Positions 1-12,104 of a stretch of 64,000 nt of DNA are shown here, in pieces. The notes under the pieces were generated by a model. It was not told where the DNA came from. It made no database searches and saw nothing but the letters and a program-made list of their open reading frames with translations. How positions within the stretch are numbered: position 1 is the stretch's first letter; each line of letters begins with the position of its first letter. The DNA is from Mya arenaria (lineage: Eukaryota; Mollusca; Bivalvia; Myida; Myidae). The stretch covers positions 24,380,637-24,444,636 of the forward strand of contig NC_069127.1 in the NCBI RefSeq assembly GCF_026914265.1, written 5' to 3'. A program made the translations under genes and the position numbers.

Positions 1-248
1 ACATAATCACTACCATTAGTCCATTATGTACATTAGTCCATTGACTATTGTTTGTTAGGATACCGAGCGGATAAATGCCAGAGCTTTGAAGGAATAAACA
101 ACGACAACTGAATTTACATTTTTGTTTTATTTTATATCTGGACAGTTGATCTCCAGGTAAGAGAGAGCATTATTCACTTGTACGGAATAATAATTATAAA
201 GTTGTGTACATTAGAAGCCTCGAAGCCTGTGTTTTTTCTCTCCATTTT

Positions 249-601
249 CAAAGCTGCACTCTCACAGATTTACCATTTTTACTCCTTTTTTGTCTTGGAA
301 TGAGCAAATTTGTACGTAAACATCTGCAAACCAGTGATAAAAGATTGCTGACATAAGATCAGATAGCAGATTTTATATTTCCGTTCGATAATCAATATTG
401 TATGGCTAAAAGTGTTACTAACGGTTTAAGAAAAATGCATAAAACATCATTTTAACTTAATTATAAAAATATGCGATCTAATTTTGTCAGCAGTGTTATA
501 TGACTGTTTAACATGCATTTTCGCATAAATTGGCTCGTTCCAAGACAAAAAAAATAAGAAAAAAATGTCAAAATGTTCAATCTGTGAGATTTCATCGTTA
601 A
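249..601. repeat. Foldback pair of a TIR-type short element (head-to-head copies)
   Basis: The left half begins with the motif AAAGCTGCACTCTCACAG and runs into a T-rich stretch containing TCTTGGAATGAGCAAA. The right half is the same sequence in reverse orientation, ending in CAATCTGTGAG. The two arms are diverged but clearly related. Other copies of the family lie at 16396-16834, 27685-27900 and 44267-44653. Confidence 0.7.
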
Positions 602-2059
602 GGGAATACTGGCGGGGGAAAATAGCGTCGTTTTGTCAAACAGTGGAATAATAATAATAACATGATTCATATACATGTAATGTGCACTTTGTTTTCAAAC
701 CTTTACTTCAACAAACCCTATCGTCATGGTATTTATGAATGGCGCTATAGTGTTACATTTACTAAATTTAAAGAGTTCATTGCTTCTAAAAAACGCGTTT
801 TAAGGAGATATTTTACCTTGGCATGGGATAAATATATACTTTTCCAGTAGAGGCCTGAATGGCGCCGAATTTCGGTCCCAAAACGAACCAAAGAAATCAC
901 TGGTAACCTCAAAACTAAATCTAAAAACAGTGAAAATATGAGCAAACACAAAAAACACACAAAAAAACAACTGTATTTCAAAAGAATTGTGTAAATCCAA
1001 GCCTAAATAATTTCAATGTTCAATTGCGTTACCAAAGCCAATTGTCGGAAACCCCCGATACACTTACATTATGAAGTGAAACGGAAAATGTACCGTGGTT
1101 GCCGACGATGCCAAAGCCTTTCTGAAGAATATAACATTTTCTGACCCATCTTTTAGTTATTATTAACATTAGATTTATAATAGTGTAGTTATGTATTGAT
1201 AGCATATAAATTTATTACACGTAAGACAAAAAGGGTATTTCATACATATGAAGTAACTTAGGATATTATCATAAAAGGTCTAAAACGAAAACGCCTGAAC
1301 ATTGTCTGCAAGTAATTTTCAAAGAAAGAAACGACGACCGGGCGAAAAATTCACATGACAAACTTTTATTAGTCGCCGGCCAGAAGGCGGCTCTATTTGT
1401 ATTATTCCCTTTTTTCATTTTGCTCATGGTAGGAGACGTTCTTATTCAGATGATTACAAAAAACTACTTATTTTTGCCTCGATAATATAAATGGTTGTAT
1501 TTGTTTTAAAAAAATATTTGTTTTTCTTTCATGCTTTTCGATGAAATTTGGGGTTTTATCACAGAAATAACAACAGTGAAAATTTGATATTTTCATTGCA
1601 AAATAAGCAGTCTTCGCCACTCGTGAAAATATGTTTTTCTATGATACTCGTGAAATAAAATACGATCTTACACTGAAATAAACAAATATCCTCTATATGT
1701 TACTTATTGTAATGCTATATATCGGATAATGCTTTGGTGTCTGTAATATTGGATATTTTTAATAGTTTAATAATAATCAATAACTGGTCCTTGATATAAA
1801 ACGCAGAATACATGTAGATATAGTAGAGCAGATTTGATTGGCGACTACGAATGTAACATACACAAAGAAAGTTTGGAACACGCGACTAACATATTTGTCT
1901 CAAGTCAGCACTTTATCAATTTAGTTTTGATGTCAATAAAAGACCGCTACATTGAAAAACATGCAAAGTTTTCTGGCAACATTCATGTCATGCATCAACT
2001 TTCTATTGTAAATACTTTCAATATTTATCAGAAGATATAGATAGGTAAAATGACTCTAA
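602..2059. other. Gene-free AT-rich stretch
   Basis: I see no coding exon, RNA gene or clear repeat here. Open frames are short and lack splice context or family resemblance. Confidence 0.5.
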
Positions 2060-3760
2060 CGCTGCGGCGCATGACAAAGAACCGGACGTGCCTTTGCCAA
2101 ATGAAGAACTTGATTTTGACTTAACAATTGAGGAGATCAGAGACGCACTTAGAACACTGAAAATAGGCAAACTCTATAAAGGCCTTGGCATGTTGAATAC
2201 AGGATATTTCAATCATAGAAGCGGGTGACATTTTTATCTGACACTTTAGTTGACATATTTTACCTTATATTGCATAGCGAATTTTTTTCTAACGAATGGA
2301 CGGATGGTTATATTGTCCCAATATTTAAGAAATGGGAGGGGAATGCCGTAAATAATTACAGAGGCATCGTTCTTTTCAGTTGCGAAATAATTTACTTCCG
2401 TTATTCTCCATCGACGAAGTTTATACTGTTAGGTGTATACCATCTTTACCGATGCACAATTTGGTGTTTGTCGACAGTAGATGACATATTTTGTTTAAGT
2501 GGATTTATTGAACATTATAGTCCGAACTGCAAAAGGCTGTATTGTGCGTTTATCAATATGCGATAGGCCTTTGTCGGACAGCATCCGGAAAGACGCCCTG
2601 TGTCATTTTTTGGGCAAATTAGGCAATCGGATCACATCGGCCAGTATCTAACATAACTGACTCGAAGCTTGCCGGAGATGGCCGAGATGTTACGATTGTT
2701 AACATCGCTTAAAGCATGTATTCATCAGTACTACGGGAAGAATCCGCCCGGTTAGCTCAATCGGTAGAACGTTGGAATGTGAATCGGACAACCTGGGTTC
2801 GATTCCCGGGCGGACAAGGTCACTTCTGTTGTGATTGGTTATGAAATCCTTTCTACGACCCTTCGCACTGTACCACTGCCCCTGGCATGTACAGAAGTTG
2901 TCAGTTCCTTGCAGAGATGAAGGCACCTAGTACTGGTTAACCGCCTGATAGTCTGCCCAGGATAGGTGATTGAACTGTCGCTCTGGGACCCTTCAATGTG
3001 TTCACGCCGGGACCGGAGTATAAACTACTAACACCACCACTAAGGAAAGTGAAGCATTGTGGCGAGAGAAATCGGATCCCATGGTCCTAAAATTGAACTT
3101 CGTTCTTCTTTATTTCACTCGCTTAACATTAAAGATTAAGAAATGTACTTAGCATCGGGATTCGAAAGCGGATTAATATTTAACGATATAACACTTATAC
3201 TTTTGTACGAACTGGGGATTAAGTGTCAATACAGACAAATCGGAAGTAAACCTATTTAAAGGGAGAGGTAAAAAACAAAATAGGGAACGATTGTTGTACA
3301 AAGACAACACAAATTCATCTGTCTGGGATCTTTGCTTAGTGCATTTGGTACATTAGTACAAACCATAACACCGTTGCAAGAAAAGGCTTGGGTCATAAAC
3401 ACGTTGGTACCAAATTTAAAATACACACATTTATGTTGTTTGTTGTGAGCTTCTTGATTAATCTGTAACTTCTATTTTAAACTATTCATGCGAAATTTGG
3501 GGTAACGTTAAACTGAGGAAATCGAACGAATTCACTTGAAATTTTGTAAACGAATATAAGTTGTTCAATTAACATGAAGTAATGCTTCAGTTTGCAGTGA
3601 GTTACAGGGGTATCCATTTTATATACGCAGATTTTGTAGAATTATAAAATATTGGTTTAAGGTCTTTTATAGTGAACATTGTGTTTTAACTGGTATCAAT
3701 ACGTTTTTGTTACAAGACGGTTATAATGGTAAACCAAACTGAGTATTGAAAAGTTACATA
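2060..3760 (+). mobile_element. Decayed LINE reverse-transcriptase region, interrupted by a SINE
   Basis: Several frames give non-LTR reverse-transcriptase-like pieces in the right order. Around 2095-2170 there is an acidic stretch with EEIRDALRTLKIGK, the helix that usually precedes the RT palm. Around 2290-2385 comes EWTDGYIVPIFKK, then NNYRGIVLFS, the typical RT1/RT2 motif. Around 3215-3260 there is GLSVNTDKSEV-like coding, and around 3480-3660 the downstream SCEIWG-type region and a PLYIYR-like trace. The frame is broken many times, so this is an inactive copy. A tRNA-headed SINE sits inside it at 2747-3045. The clade (RTE-, CR1- or Jockey-like) cannot be fixed by eye. Confidence 0.65.
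2747..3045 (+). mobile_element. tRNA-derived SINE inserted in the LINE
   Basis: The head has a B-box-like GGGTTCGATTCCC and an A-box-like TTAGCTCAATCGGTAG. TCCGCCC at the 5' side can pair with GGGCGGA at the 3' side, giving a 7-bp acceptor-like stem. The anticodon stem pairs poorly, so I read it as a SINE head and not a working tRNA. The body continues to a short run of ACC/ACT repeats near 3035. Confidence 0.65.
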
Positions 3761-5007
3761 CATATTGCGTAGGTATGGAATCGCATATGCGTTGGATGAT
3801 CCTTGTTAATTCAATTATACGTGCGTTATGTTTTAATTTAAACAAAAATGAATAATATTGTTATTCAAGAATGACAGAGACAAGGAAAATAGTTTTGTAC
3901 TTTTACTACTATATCAATATTTGAAAACGAACTTGAGGTATACGTAGTATTATATGAATGTTATAAGATGTGGTGAAAAGGCGCTTGATTGTCCAGATGC
4001 GAATTTCCACTCATAGACTGTTCTGTTTGTTTTAATTTAAACTATTGATAATGTTTTATCATTGTGACAAGATCTTTTTTCACATATTACATGAAGGGAA
4101 TAGTTTCGCTGTAGTGAATGGGTCCCGTTAATCACATTATAAGTATGTCTGTATAAGACAATGTAGGCTAATGTCAGTGACAGTGGGTTGGGCGTAAGAT
4201 GAAACTGTTTTGACTACAGAGCGTACACGAGAAAAGAAGTTTTCCAGTAGAACATGTCATTATAAAGGGCGGATCCTTTATCAGTTTATCGATGTGGTTG
4301 TTCGCGACACGTCATCTTATTGTGGTGGACATTTGTGACAATTTAGCCAATGCTGGTCTCTATTGAAGTTTAAGAGCAGACGCAGAAATGGAGGACGGAC
4401 GGACGGATGAGCCGACGAATGGGAACAATCACAATCACTTATAGTCCACCGAAACTGGTCTTCGATCGATAGAGGACTGATGATTGATGATAAAAAAGTA
4501 TTGTGCTTCGAAACTTTCGAAATCATTCGAAATGTTTAACACACCATTTGCAGCCGTGATTGAAGGTTTTCTGTATTTAAACTGTCACAAATTAAGCTAA
4601 ATCCCAAATGACAAGTATGGATCAACTGCCTATTTCATAGGATTATGTCTGCCTAATTAGACGATCAAAATGGAATTAAAACAGTACTTTTAATTCTTTG
4701 CTTTGCAGTAAACAATCTTTACACACTTTATATATCCTACATTATGAGGTGGGTTCTTTTGCACCACATTTGCAAAATTATTTACCTATCCATTATAGCA
4801 CATAGGCTTAAATTGTCTGGCCCGATGGAAGAACGCAGTTGTTGAAAACTGAATGATTATGATTGTAAGATAGGTTCATCCCGACCCGAGCGTAGCGTGT
4901 TTTGTGGAAACGAGGGAGAAATATATGTCTATGAGGAAGCAGTTAAAGAGAAATACAAAAAAGATAAAAAGGAAAACCCAGGGAACGCGACTCGAATATG
5001 GAAGCGT
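3761..5007. other. Gene-free AT-rich stretch before the minisatellite
   Basis: No gene or RNA is supported. A short (GGAC)n-like run near 4393-4410 resembles the tetranucleotide tracts found near the ends of the hairpin-type elements elsewhere in the window, so a decayed copy may be here. Confidence 0.4.
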
Positions 5008-8000
5008 ATAGCATGACTTGCTGTAGAGTTGTTTTATTTCGGGTTGACGAGTTATAGCATGACTTGCTGAAGAGTTGTTTTATGTCGGGTTGACGAGTTA
5101 TTGCATGACTTGCTGTAGAGTTGTTTTATGTCGGGTTGACGAGTTATTGCATGACTTGCTGTTGAGTTGTTTTATGTCGGGTTGACGAGTTATTGCATGA
5201 CTTGCTGTAGAGTTGTTTTATGTCGGGTTGACGAGTTATTGCATGACTTGCTGTAGAGTTGTTTTATGTCGGGTTGACGAGTTATTGCATGACTTGCTGT
5301 AGAGTTGTTTTATGTCGGGTTGACGAGTTATTGCATGACTTGCTGTAGAGTTGTTTTATGTCGGGTTGACGAGTTATTGCATGATTTGCTGTAGAGTTGT
5401 TTTATGTCGGGTTAACGAGTTATTGCATGACTTGCTGTAGAGTTGTTTTATGTCGGGTTGACGAGTTATTGCATGACTTGCTGTAGAGTTGTTTTATGTC
5501 GGGTTGACGAGTTATTGCATGACTTGCTGTAGAGTTGTTTTATGTCGGGTTGACGAGTTATTGCATGACTTGCTGTAGAGTTGTTTTATGTCGGGTTGAC
5601 GAGTTATTGCATGACTTGCTGTAGAGTTGTTTTATGTCGGGTTGACGAGTTATTGCATGACTTGCTGTAGAGTTGTTTTATGTCGGGTTGACGAGTTATT
5701 GCACGACTTGCTGTAGAGTTGTTTTATGTCGGGTTGACGAGTTATTGCACGACTTGCTGTAGAGTTGTTTTATGTCGGGTTGACGAGTTATTGCACGACT
5801 TGCTGTAGAGTTGTTTTATGTCGGGTTGACGAGTTATTGCACGACTTGCTGTAGAGTTGTTTTATGTCGGGTTGACGAGTTATTGCATGACTTGCTGTAG
5901 AGTTGTTTTATGTCGGGTTGACGAGTTATTGCAAGACTTGCTGTAGAGTTGTTTTATGTCGGGTTGACGAGTTATTGCATGACTTGCTGTAGAGTTGTTT
6001 TATGTCGGGTTGAGGAGTTATTGTATGACTTGCTGTACAGTTGTTTTATGTCGGGTTGACGAGTTATTGCATGACTTGCTGTACAGTTGTTTTATGTCGG
6101 GTTGACGAGTTATTGCATGACTTGCTGTACAGTTGTTTTATGTCAGGTTGACGAGTTACTGCATGACTTGCTGTACAGTTGTTTCATGTCGGGTTGACGA
6201 GTTACTGCATGACTTGCTGTAGAGTTGTTTTATGTCGGATTGACGAGTTATTGCATGGCTTGCTGTAGAGTTGTTTTATGTCGGGTTGACGAGTTATAGC
6301 ATGACTTGCTGTAGAGTTGTTTTATGTCGGGTTGACGAGTTATAGCATGACTTGCTGTAGAGTTGTTTTATGTCGGGTTGACGAGTTATTGCACGACTTG
6401 CTGTAGAGTTGTTTTATGTCGGGTTGACGAGTTATTGCACGACTTGCTGTAGAGTTGTTTTATGTCGGGTTGACGAGTTATTGCATGACTTGGTGTAGAG
6501 TTGTTTTATGTCGGGTTGACGAGTTATAGCACGACTTGCTGTAGAGTTGTTTTATGTCGGGTTGACGAGTTATTGCACGACTTGCTGTAGAGTTGTTTTA
6601 TGTCGGGTTGACGAGTTATTGCATGACTTGCTGTAGAGTTGCTTTATGTCGGGTTGACGAGTTATTGCATGACTTGCTGTAGAGTTGCTTTATGTCGGGT
6701 TGACGAGTTATGGGTTGACGAGTTATTGCATGACTTGCTGTAGAGTTGTTTTATGTCGGGTTGACGAGTTATTGCATGACTTGCTGTAGAGTTGTTTTAT
6801 GTCGGGTTGACGAGTTATTGCATGACTTGCTGTACAGTTGTTTTATGTCGGGTTGACGAGTTATTGCATGACTTGCTGTAGAGTTGTTTTATGTCGGGTT
6901 GACGAGTTATTGCCTGACTTGCTGTAGAGTTGTTTTATGTCGGGTTGACGAGTTATTGCATGACTTGCTGTAGAGTTGCTTTATGTCGGGTTGACGAGTT
7001 ATTGCATGACTTGCTGTAGAGTTGCTTTATGTCGGGTTGACGAGTTATTGCATGACTTGCTGTAGAGTTGTTTTATGTCGGGTTGACGAGTTATAGCATG
7101 ACTTGCTGTAGAGTTGTTTTATGTCGGGTTGACGAGTTACTGCATGACTTGCTGTAGAGTTGTTTTATGTCGGGTTGACGAGTTACTGCATGACTTGCTG
7201 TAGAGTTGTTTTATGTCGGGCTGACGAGTTACTGCATGACTTGCTGTAGAGTTGTTTTATGTCGGGTTGACGAGTTATTGCATGACTTGCTGTAGAGTTG
7301 TTTTATGTCGGGTTGACGAGTTATTGCATGACTTGCTGTAGAGTTGTTTTATGTCGGGTTGACGAGTTACTGCATGACTTGCTGTAGAGTTGTTTTATGT
7401 CGGGTGGACGAGTTATTGCATGATTTGCTGTAGAGTTGTTTCATGTCGGGTGGACGAGTTATTGCATGACTTGCTGTAGAGTTGTTTCATGTCGGGTTGA
7501 GTTATAGCATGACTTGCTGTACAGTTGTTTTATGTCGGGTTGACGAGTTATAGCATGACTTGCTGTAGAGTTGTTTTATGTCGGGTTGACGAGTTATTGC
7601 ATGACTTGCTGTAGAGTTGTTTTATGTCGGGTTGACGAGTTATTGCATGACTTGCTGTAGAGTTGTTTTATGTCGGGTTGACGAGTTATAGCATGACTTG
7701 CTGTAGAGTTGTTTTATGTCGGGTTGACGAGTTATTGCATGACTTGCTGTAGAGTTGTTTTATGTCGGGTTGACGAGTTATTGCACGACTTGCTGTAGAG
7801 TTGTTTTATGTCGGGTTGACGAGTTATTGCACGACTTGCTGTAGAGTTGTTTTATGTCGGGTTGACGAGTTATTGCATGACTTGCTGTAGAGTTGTTTTA
7901 TGTCGGGTTGACGAGTTATTGCACGACTTGCTGTAGAGTTGTTTTATGTCGGGTTGACGAGTTATAGCATGACTTGCTGTAGAGTTGTTTTATGTCGGGT

Positions 8001-8287
8001 TGACGAGTTATTGCATGACTTGCTGTACAGTTGTTTTATGTCGGGTTGACGAGTTATTGCATGACTTGCTGTAGAGTTGTTTTATGTCGGGTTGACGAGT
8101 TATTGAGTTGTTTTATGTCGGGTTGACGAGTTATTGCATGACTTGCTGTAGAGTTGTTTTATGTCGGGTTGACGAGTTATTGCATGACTTGCTGTAGAGT
8201 TGTTTTATGTCGGGTTGACGAGTTATTGCATGACTTGCTGTACAGTTGTTTTATGTCGGGTTGACGAGTTATTGCATGACTTGCTGT
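5008..8287 (+). repeat. 46-bp minisatellite, about 71 copies (3.28 kb)
   Basis: The unit reads GTTGTTTTATGTCGGGTTGA, then CGAGTTATTGCATGACTTGC, then TGTAGA. The period is 46 bp, measured repeatedly (for example 5101 to 5147). Copies are nearly identical. Variants include GCACGACTT for GCATGACTT, GTACAG for GTAGAG, and TATAGC for TATTGC. Three places have an indel or partial unit (near 6711, 7495 and 8100). 46 is not a multiple of 3 and units contain stops, so the array is not coding. It ends about 390 bp before the first recognised exon of the Tctex1-domain gene. Confidence 0.97.
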
Positions 8288-8675
8288 CTTCACTTATTTA
8301 CTGGATATAACGACTTATTTTTGTCGACAAATAAGGTTAAACAAGTTAACCCGAAAGCATATTGTTTAGTTTACAAAGTATGTTTAGCAGGTTTAGCGAC
8401 AAAAATATCAGCATACTTAATGATGGAACAGGTCGACATAATTTTGACAACCTTTCATGATAAAATTAATGTGGTCGGCATAAAAAGACGTCGACAAAAC
8501 TACATGCTCACATCTTGCGCATATACATTATACGCTTCCATAATATACTTCAGTAGACTTAAACCTCAGACAAAAACATCTTGTAATCATGTTGCCATGT
8601 AAGAACCTTTTCCCATTCTTCTTTGCGTGAACATTTATAATGTAAATTCAAATGTATTTATTTTCTTTATTCCAG

Positions 8676-10136
8676 GCCACAGGATATGACTGAGTCTGTC
8701 AAAGTATGTATCTGCTGTTGTGCGAATGTAAAACAATCGTGTTTTTGTACGAACACGTTATGTTGGTCATGTAAATAGTCATATCACACCATCATTGTTC
8801 TAACATCGTTACTACCGGTTTGGCTGAGGTCTTTATTAACATTCACAACTAGCACTGTATACCTAACCCCTAACCCCTCATCACAACCACCATCATCACC
8901 ACCACCACCAACAACACCAATACCACCACCGACGCCGCCACCACCACCACCTACACCACCACAAACACCACCACCACCACCACCACCACCACCACCACCA
9001 CCACCACCACCACCGACGCCGCCACCACCACCACCACCGACACCACCACAAACACCACCACCACCACAAACACCACCAACACCACCACCGACGCCGCCAC
9101 CACCACCAACACCACCACCACAAACACCACCACCGACGCCGCCACCACCACCACCACAAACACCACCACCGACGCCGCCACCACCACCACCTACACCACC
9201 ACAAAAACCACCACCACCACAAACACCACCACCACCACCGCCGCCGCCGCCACCGCCACCACCACCACAAACACCACCACCACCGCCGCCACCACCACCA
9301 CCACAAACACCACCACCGCCGCCACCACCACCAAAAATGATTTTGTTATGAAATAGAAAATTTACTTGAACATATTCACTTAATAGTTAATACCCAAAAG
9401 TATCTATTCATTTAAGTAGTCCAGAATGTTCGATTAGAACCAGGGACTTAGCTTCGAGCTACTGTCACAATTGTATATTAAACTATAGTTTAAATATTTG
9501 TGAACTTCACAGGTTGCTATTAAGAAAGAAGGGTCGGACCTCAGTAAAGGTGATAAGGACGGCGTATTTGCTGAATGGCAGAAACGGAAGCAGTCGATTG
9601 CGCCAATGCAATCGGGGGCGCAGCTATCCAGCCGCAGGAAATCCAACCTCAAGGACCTTGCTGCACACCTCAACATGACGCGGACCCCCGGGATGGGCCT
9701 CCGGCGCCTTACACTATCCATGAGCATGAGAGGAAAGTCAGAACTTTCGGCTGATAATTTCGGTCAGACCAAAGTTAAGCAGGAAAATACATACAAAATG
9801 AAACCCGACGAGAACGTTAAACTAACTTGTCCAAAGATAAAGAGCGCCGTGGAAACACTTTTGCAAGATGAACTAGGCGATTTCGGATATGAACAAGACT
9901 TCGCTAGCAAGCTAACTTGCGATTTGTCGGACAAAATTAAAGATACAGTGAAGGAGTTAGGTTTTAACCGCCACAAGATCGCCGTAAACGTTATGGTGGG
10001 CCAGGCGGCGGACCAGGGAATGGAGGTGGCAAGTCGCTGTGTCTGGGATGACAAGAACGACAACTCTGTTTGTGTCACATTCTCCCACAAAGACCTTTTT
10101 GTTGTCGCCCTTGTGTTCGGGGCCTACTTTGAATGA
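8676..10136 (+). CDS. Tctex1-domain dynein light chain family protein
   Basis: Two exons join in frame. Exon 1 starts after TTCCAG at 8676, with ATG at 8686, encodes MTESVK and ends at 8703 (donor GTATGT). Exon 2 runs 9513-10136 after CTTCACAG. The product is 213 aa. Residues 1-90 are basic and Ser/Arg-rich (RRKSNLKDLAAHLN, SMSMRGKSEL). The C-terminal 115 residues are a Tctex1 domain: it opens NTYKMKPDENVK and continues with HKIAVNVMVGQ, SRCVWDD and LFVVALVFGAYFE, matching the family's YKLIV..IGQ, SRCLWD and YAVYLE blocks. Family members are light chains of cytoplasmic or axonemal dynein or of intraflagellar transport motors. The long N-terminal extension is most like the DYNLT4/DYNLT5 (TCTEX1D4/TCTEX1D1) group, but I cannot settle which. 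A poly(A) signal AATAAA lies at 10301. Upstream non-coding exons are possible. Confidence 0.88.
8883..9332 (+). repeat. (CCA/CAC)n simple repeat with CGACGCCGC interruptions
   Basis: About 450 bp of CCA-type trinucleotide repeat. It is broken by recurring ACCGACGCCGCC, CACAAACACC and CCTACACCACC blocks, so it is partly a higher-order repeat. It lies wholly in the intron between the two coding exons of the Tctex1-domain gene. The poly-Trp and poly-Val frames on the minus strand are by-products of the repeat. Confidence 0.95.
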
Positions 10137-10300
10137 ACGTTCGGCGGTTAAGAACGATAGTAACTTTTTTTAATGCTTGCCAAACATTAATTTGATATGT
10201 ATGTCATGTGCAGGTTATCTCGATTACATGTATATGATTTTTAGTATTGATTTAGAGTTCAATTTGTTGGGAAAGACATCTCGGAATGTTATTTACGGTA

Positions 10301-10306
10301 AATAAA
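10301..10306 (+). terminator. Poly(A) signal AATAAA for the Tctex1-domain gene
   Basis: A canonical AATAAA lies 165 bp after the stop codon, on the coding strand. Confidence 0.55.
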
Positions 10307-10431
10307 CTACATGTTTGAATTCATATTTTAATGGTTGTTCCAGGTGCTTAAAAAAGCTGTGAAACATGCTAGAGTCCACGTCCTTGCCCATATCCACTTA
10401 TGTGTTAAGTCCGAGATTGAGTCTCAAGACT

Positions 10432-10560
10432 AACAAGAGCACCGCAGAGATAACGCCAACGCTCGTCTTATTTCAGTCCATAAGGGGCATAACTCAACAA
10501 TTATTCAAGCCAGAGTTACGGGTCTTGCTAAACATAAATGTGTTGTGTCAGTTATAGATT
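10432..10560 (+). repeat. Fragment with an AACAAGAGCACCG terminus
   Basis: It begins with the same 13-base head, AACAAGAGCACCG, as the 2.8-kb element at 48871. Both heads are followed after a few bases by a purine-rich stretch (CAGAGATAACGCC here). It is probably a short or truncated relative of that family. No coding is supported. Confidence 0.4.
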
Positions 10561-11758
10561 TAGCTCTCAGACGACAACACGACAAAATGGCTTCCAAGAT
10601 GGTCACAAAAAATGGTGCATTTCTCTCAAAGTTGTGCAAGCTTGATATATGGTCAGAAATAATCGTTATGTTTTTTAAACAATGGAAACTATTTTTAAAA
10701 GTAATAACACACTATTTTGGATCATAACAAGTTTAAAGTGGCGTCAAACAATGCCGCCAAATAAAACAAAATGGAGGTAATTTTTAAAAGGCATGTATTC
10801 TAGAATAAAATAACTATTTTCTATGTAGACTTCTATTTGATATGTTGCCTTAAGTAATTTCGAAAATATATAATGTCTTAAAAAATTACTCAAAGATATC
10901 AAATTACTTTTTACTCAAAAATACAAAATAGATCCTATAGCCAATGGTTCGTCAAAGATGGTCAATATCATTTTATTAGCTGACTATTATGAAGATGGCA
11001 ACTTTCCTGTAAATGTATTATGTCTGAATTGTGTTTGAAATAATGGTATGTTAACAGATTTGGATAGGAAATGAAATAGTACCAACTATTAAAAGTGTAC
11101 TTCCAGTCCTTCTGTCATTGTTGCCTATTCGGTTGTCCGGTATTTCGTGCATCGCATATTTTTTTGTATTATTTCGACGGAAATGACCTAAATATGCATT
11201 AGTAGATGTGTTTGAAAAGTAATTGTGAAAATGAAAAAAGAAATGTTAAGATGTTAACAACAGGAGAACACGGTTATAGAACTAAAGACGGATGGTTCGT
11301 TAACGGTTCTACAATAAGCATGGTTCCCAATGTCCCGGTTTTGCCTCATATTCCCCGATTTACAATGTCCTGGTGAAGTAAAAAGCAGTATTGACCCATC
11401 CACTTGCAGCCGGGGGGGGGGGGGGGGCGGCACCACCACCACCCATAAAATCGTCTAAGTTTTCTTTCTATTTCACTAAAATGCACCATTTCAGTCTAGA
11501 CATGGATGATATTTCTTGCCAACAGTTCTGAGGGAGGGGCGCAAGTCAAAAGGTCAAAAAGTTATGCCCCCTCTAACGTCAAATACTGGATCCGCCCCTA
11601 TGCTATATTAGGACTACGCACAATTCAAGAGCGTGGGTTAGAAACTGCGTTGCATTCGTTAGTATTCGTTGACATTCGTTCTCTCAACATAGAACAATAG
11701 CGGCTTTTGTCATGGTCATTGCTACTCGCTCGTTCGATAATGGACGCTTAAGCTATGG
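10561..11758. other. Gene-free stretch with a poly(G) run
   Basis: AT-rich, with no exon recognised. A run of about 17 G lies near 11412-11428, followed by CACCACCACC. The stretch near 11520-11600 (GAGGGAGGGGCGCAAG to GGATCCGCCCCTAT) looks like a dispersed repeat. Confidence 0.45.
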
Positions 11759-12095
11759 CATTCGGAGCTCCTCGGCCATTTTTATCGAAAACAACCTCGG
11801 ATGTATTTGGACGGTTTACATACTCAAAAAGAGGTACGTTTAAGTCCGCTGCAAGTAGATCGCGTAGTACTTTTATTTAACAGTTAAACTTCATGACTTT
11901 ACTCTTGGAAATCTTAATTATGTTTGCAATAATATACTTCACTGACAATCAATTTAAACTTAGATCAATAAATACAACTCTAAAACGCGTCATTTCATAA
12001 ATGATATAATTCAAAAATTTACGAACTACTTTAACTGATGTACCGGCATACATCCGATGTTGTTTTTGATAAAAATGGCCGAGGAGTTCCGAATG
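11759..12095. mobile_element. Long-TIR MITE with a 9-bp target duplication (Mutator-like)
   Basis: The ends are inverted repeats of about 55 bp, starting CATTCGGAGCTCCTCGGCCA on the left and ending TGGCCGAGGAGTTCCGAATG on the right. They flank a non-coding AT-rich core. The flanks carry an exact 9-bp direct repeat, AAGCTATGG, at 11750-11758 and 12096-12104. Long TIRs with a 9-bp duplication fit the Mutator-like superfamily. A related copy is at 15950-16257. Confidence 0.8.
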
Positions 12096-12104
12096 AAGCT
12101 ATGG

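Noticed and set aside
2750-2825. Candidate functional tRNA gene
   Set aside because: Acceptor and T stems pair, but the D and anticodon stems do not and a SINE-type body follows.
5008-8287. CRISPR-like regular array
   Set aside because: There are no unique spacers: the whole 46-bp unit repeats head to tail in animal DNA, so it is a minisatellite.
8246-8602. Plus-strand 118-aa frame at the end of the minisatellite
   Set aside because: It starts inside the 46-bp array, has no domain or codon pattern of a gene, and is followed by the unrelated Tctex1-domain exon.
8896-9306. Minus-strand 136-aa Trp/Arg-rich frame and overlapping poly-Val frame
   Set aside because: Translation of the CCA-type simple repeat inside an intron; no start context or family.
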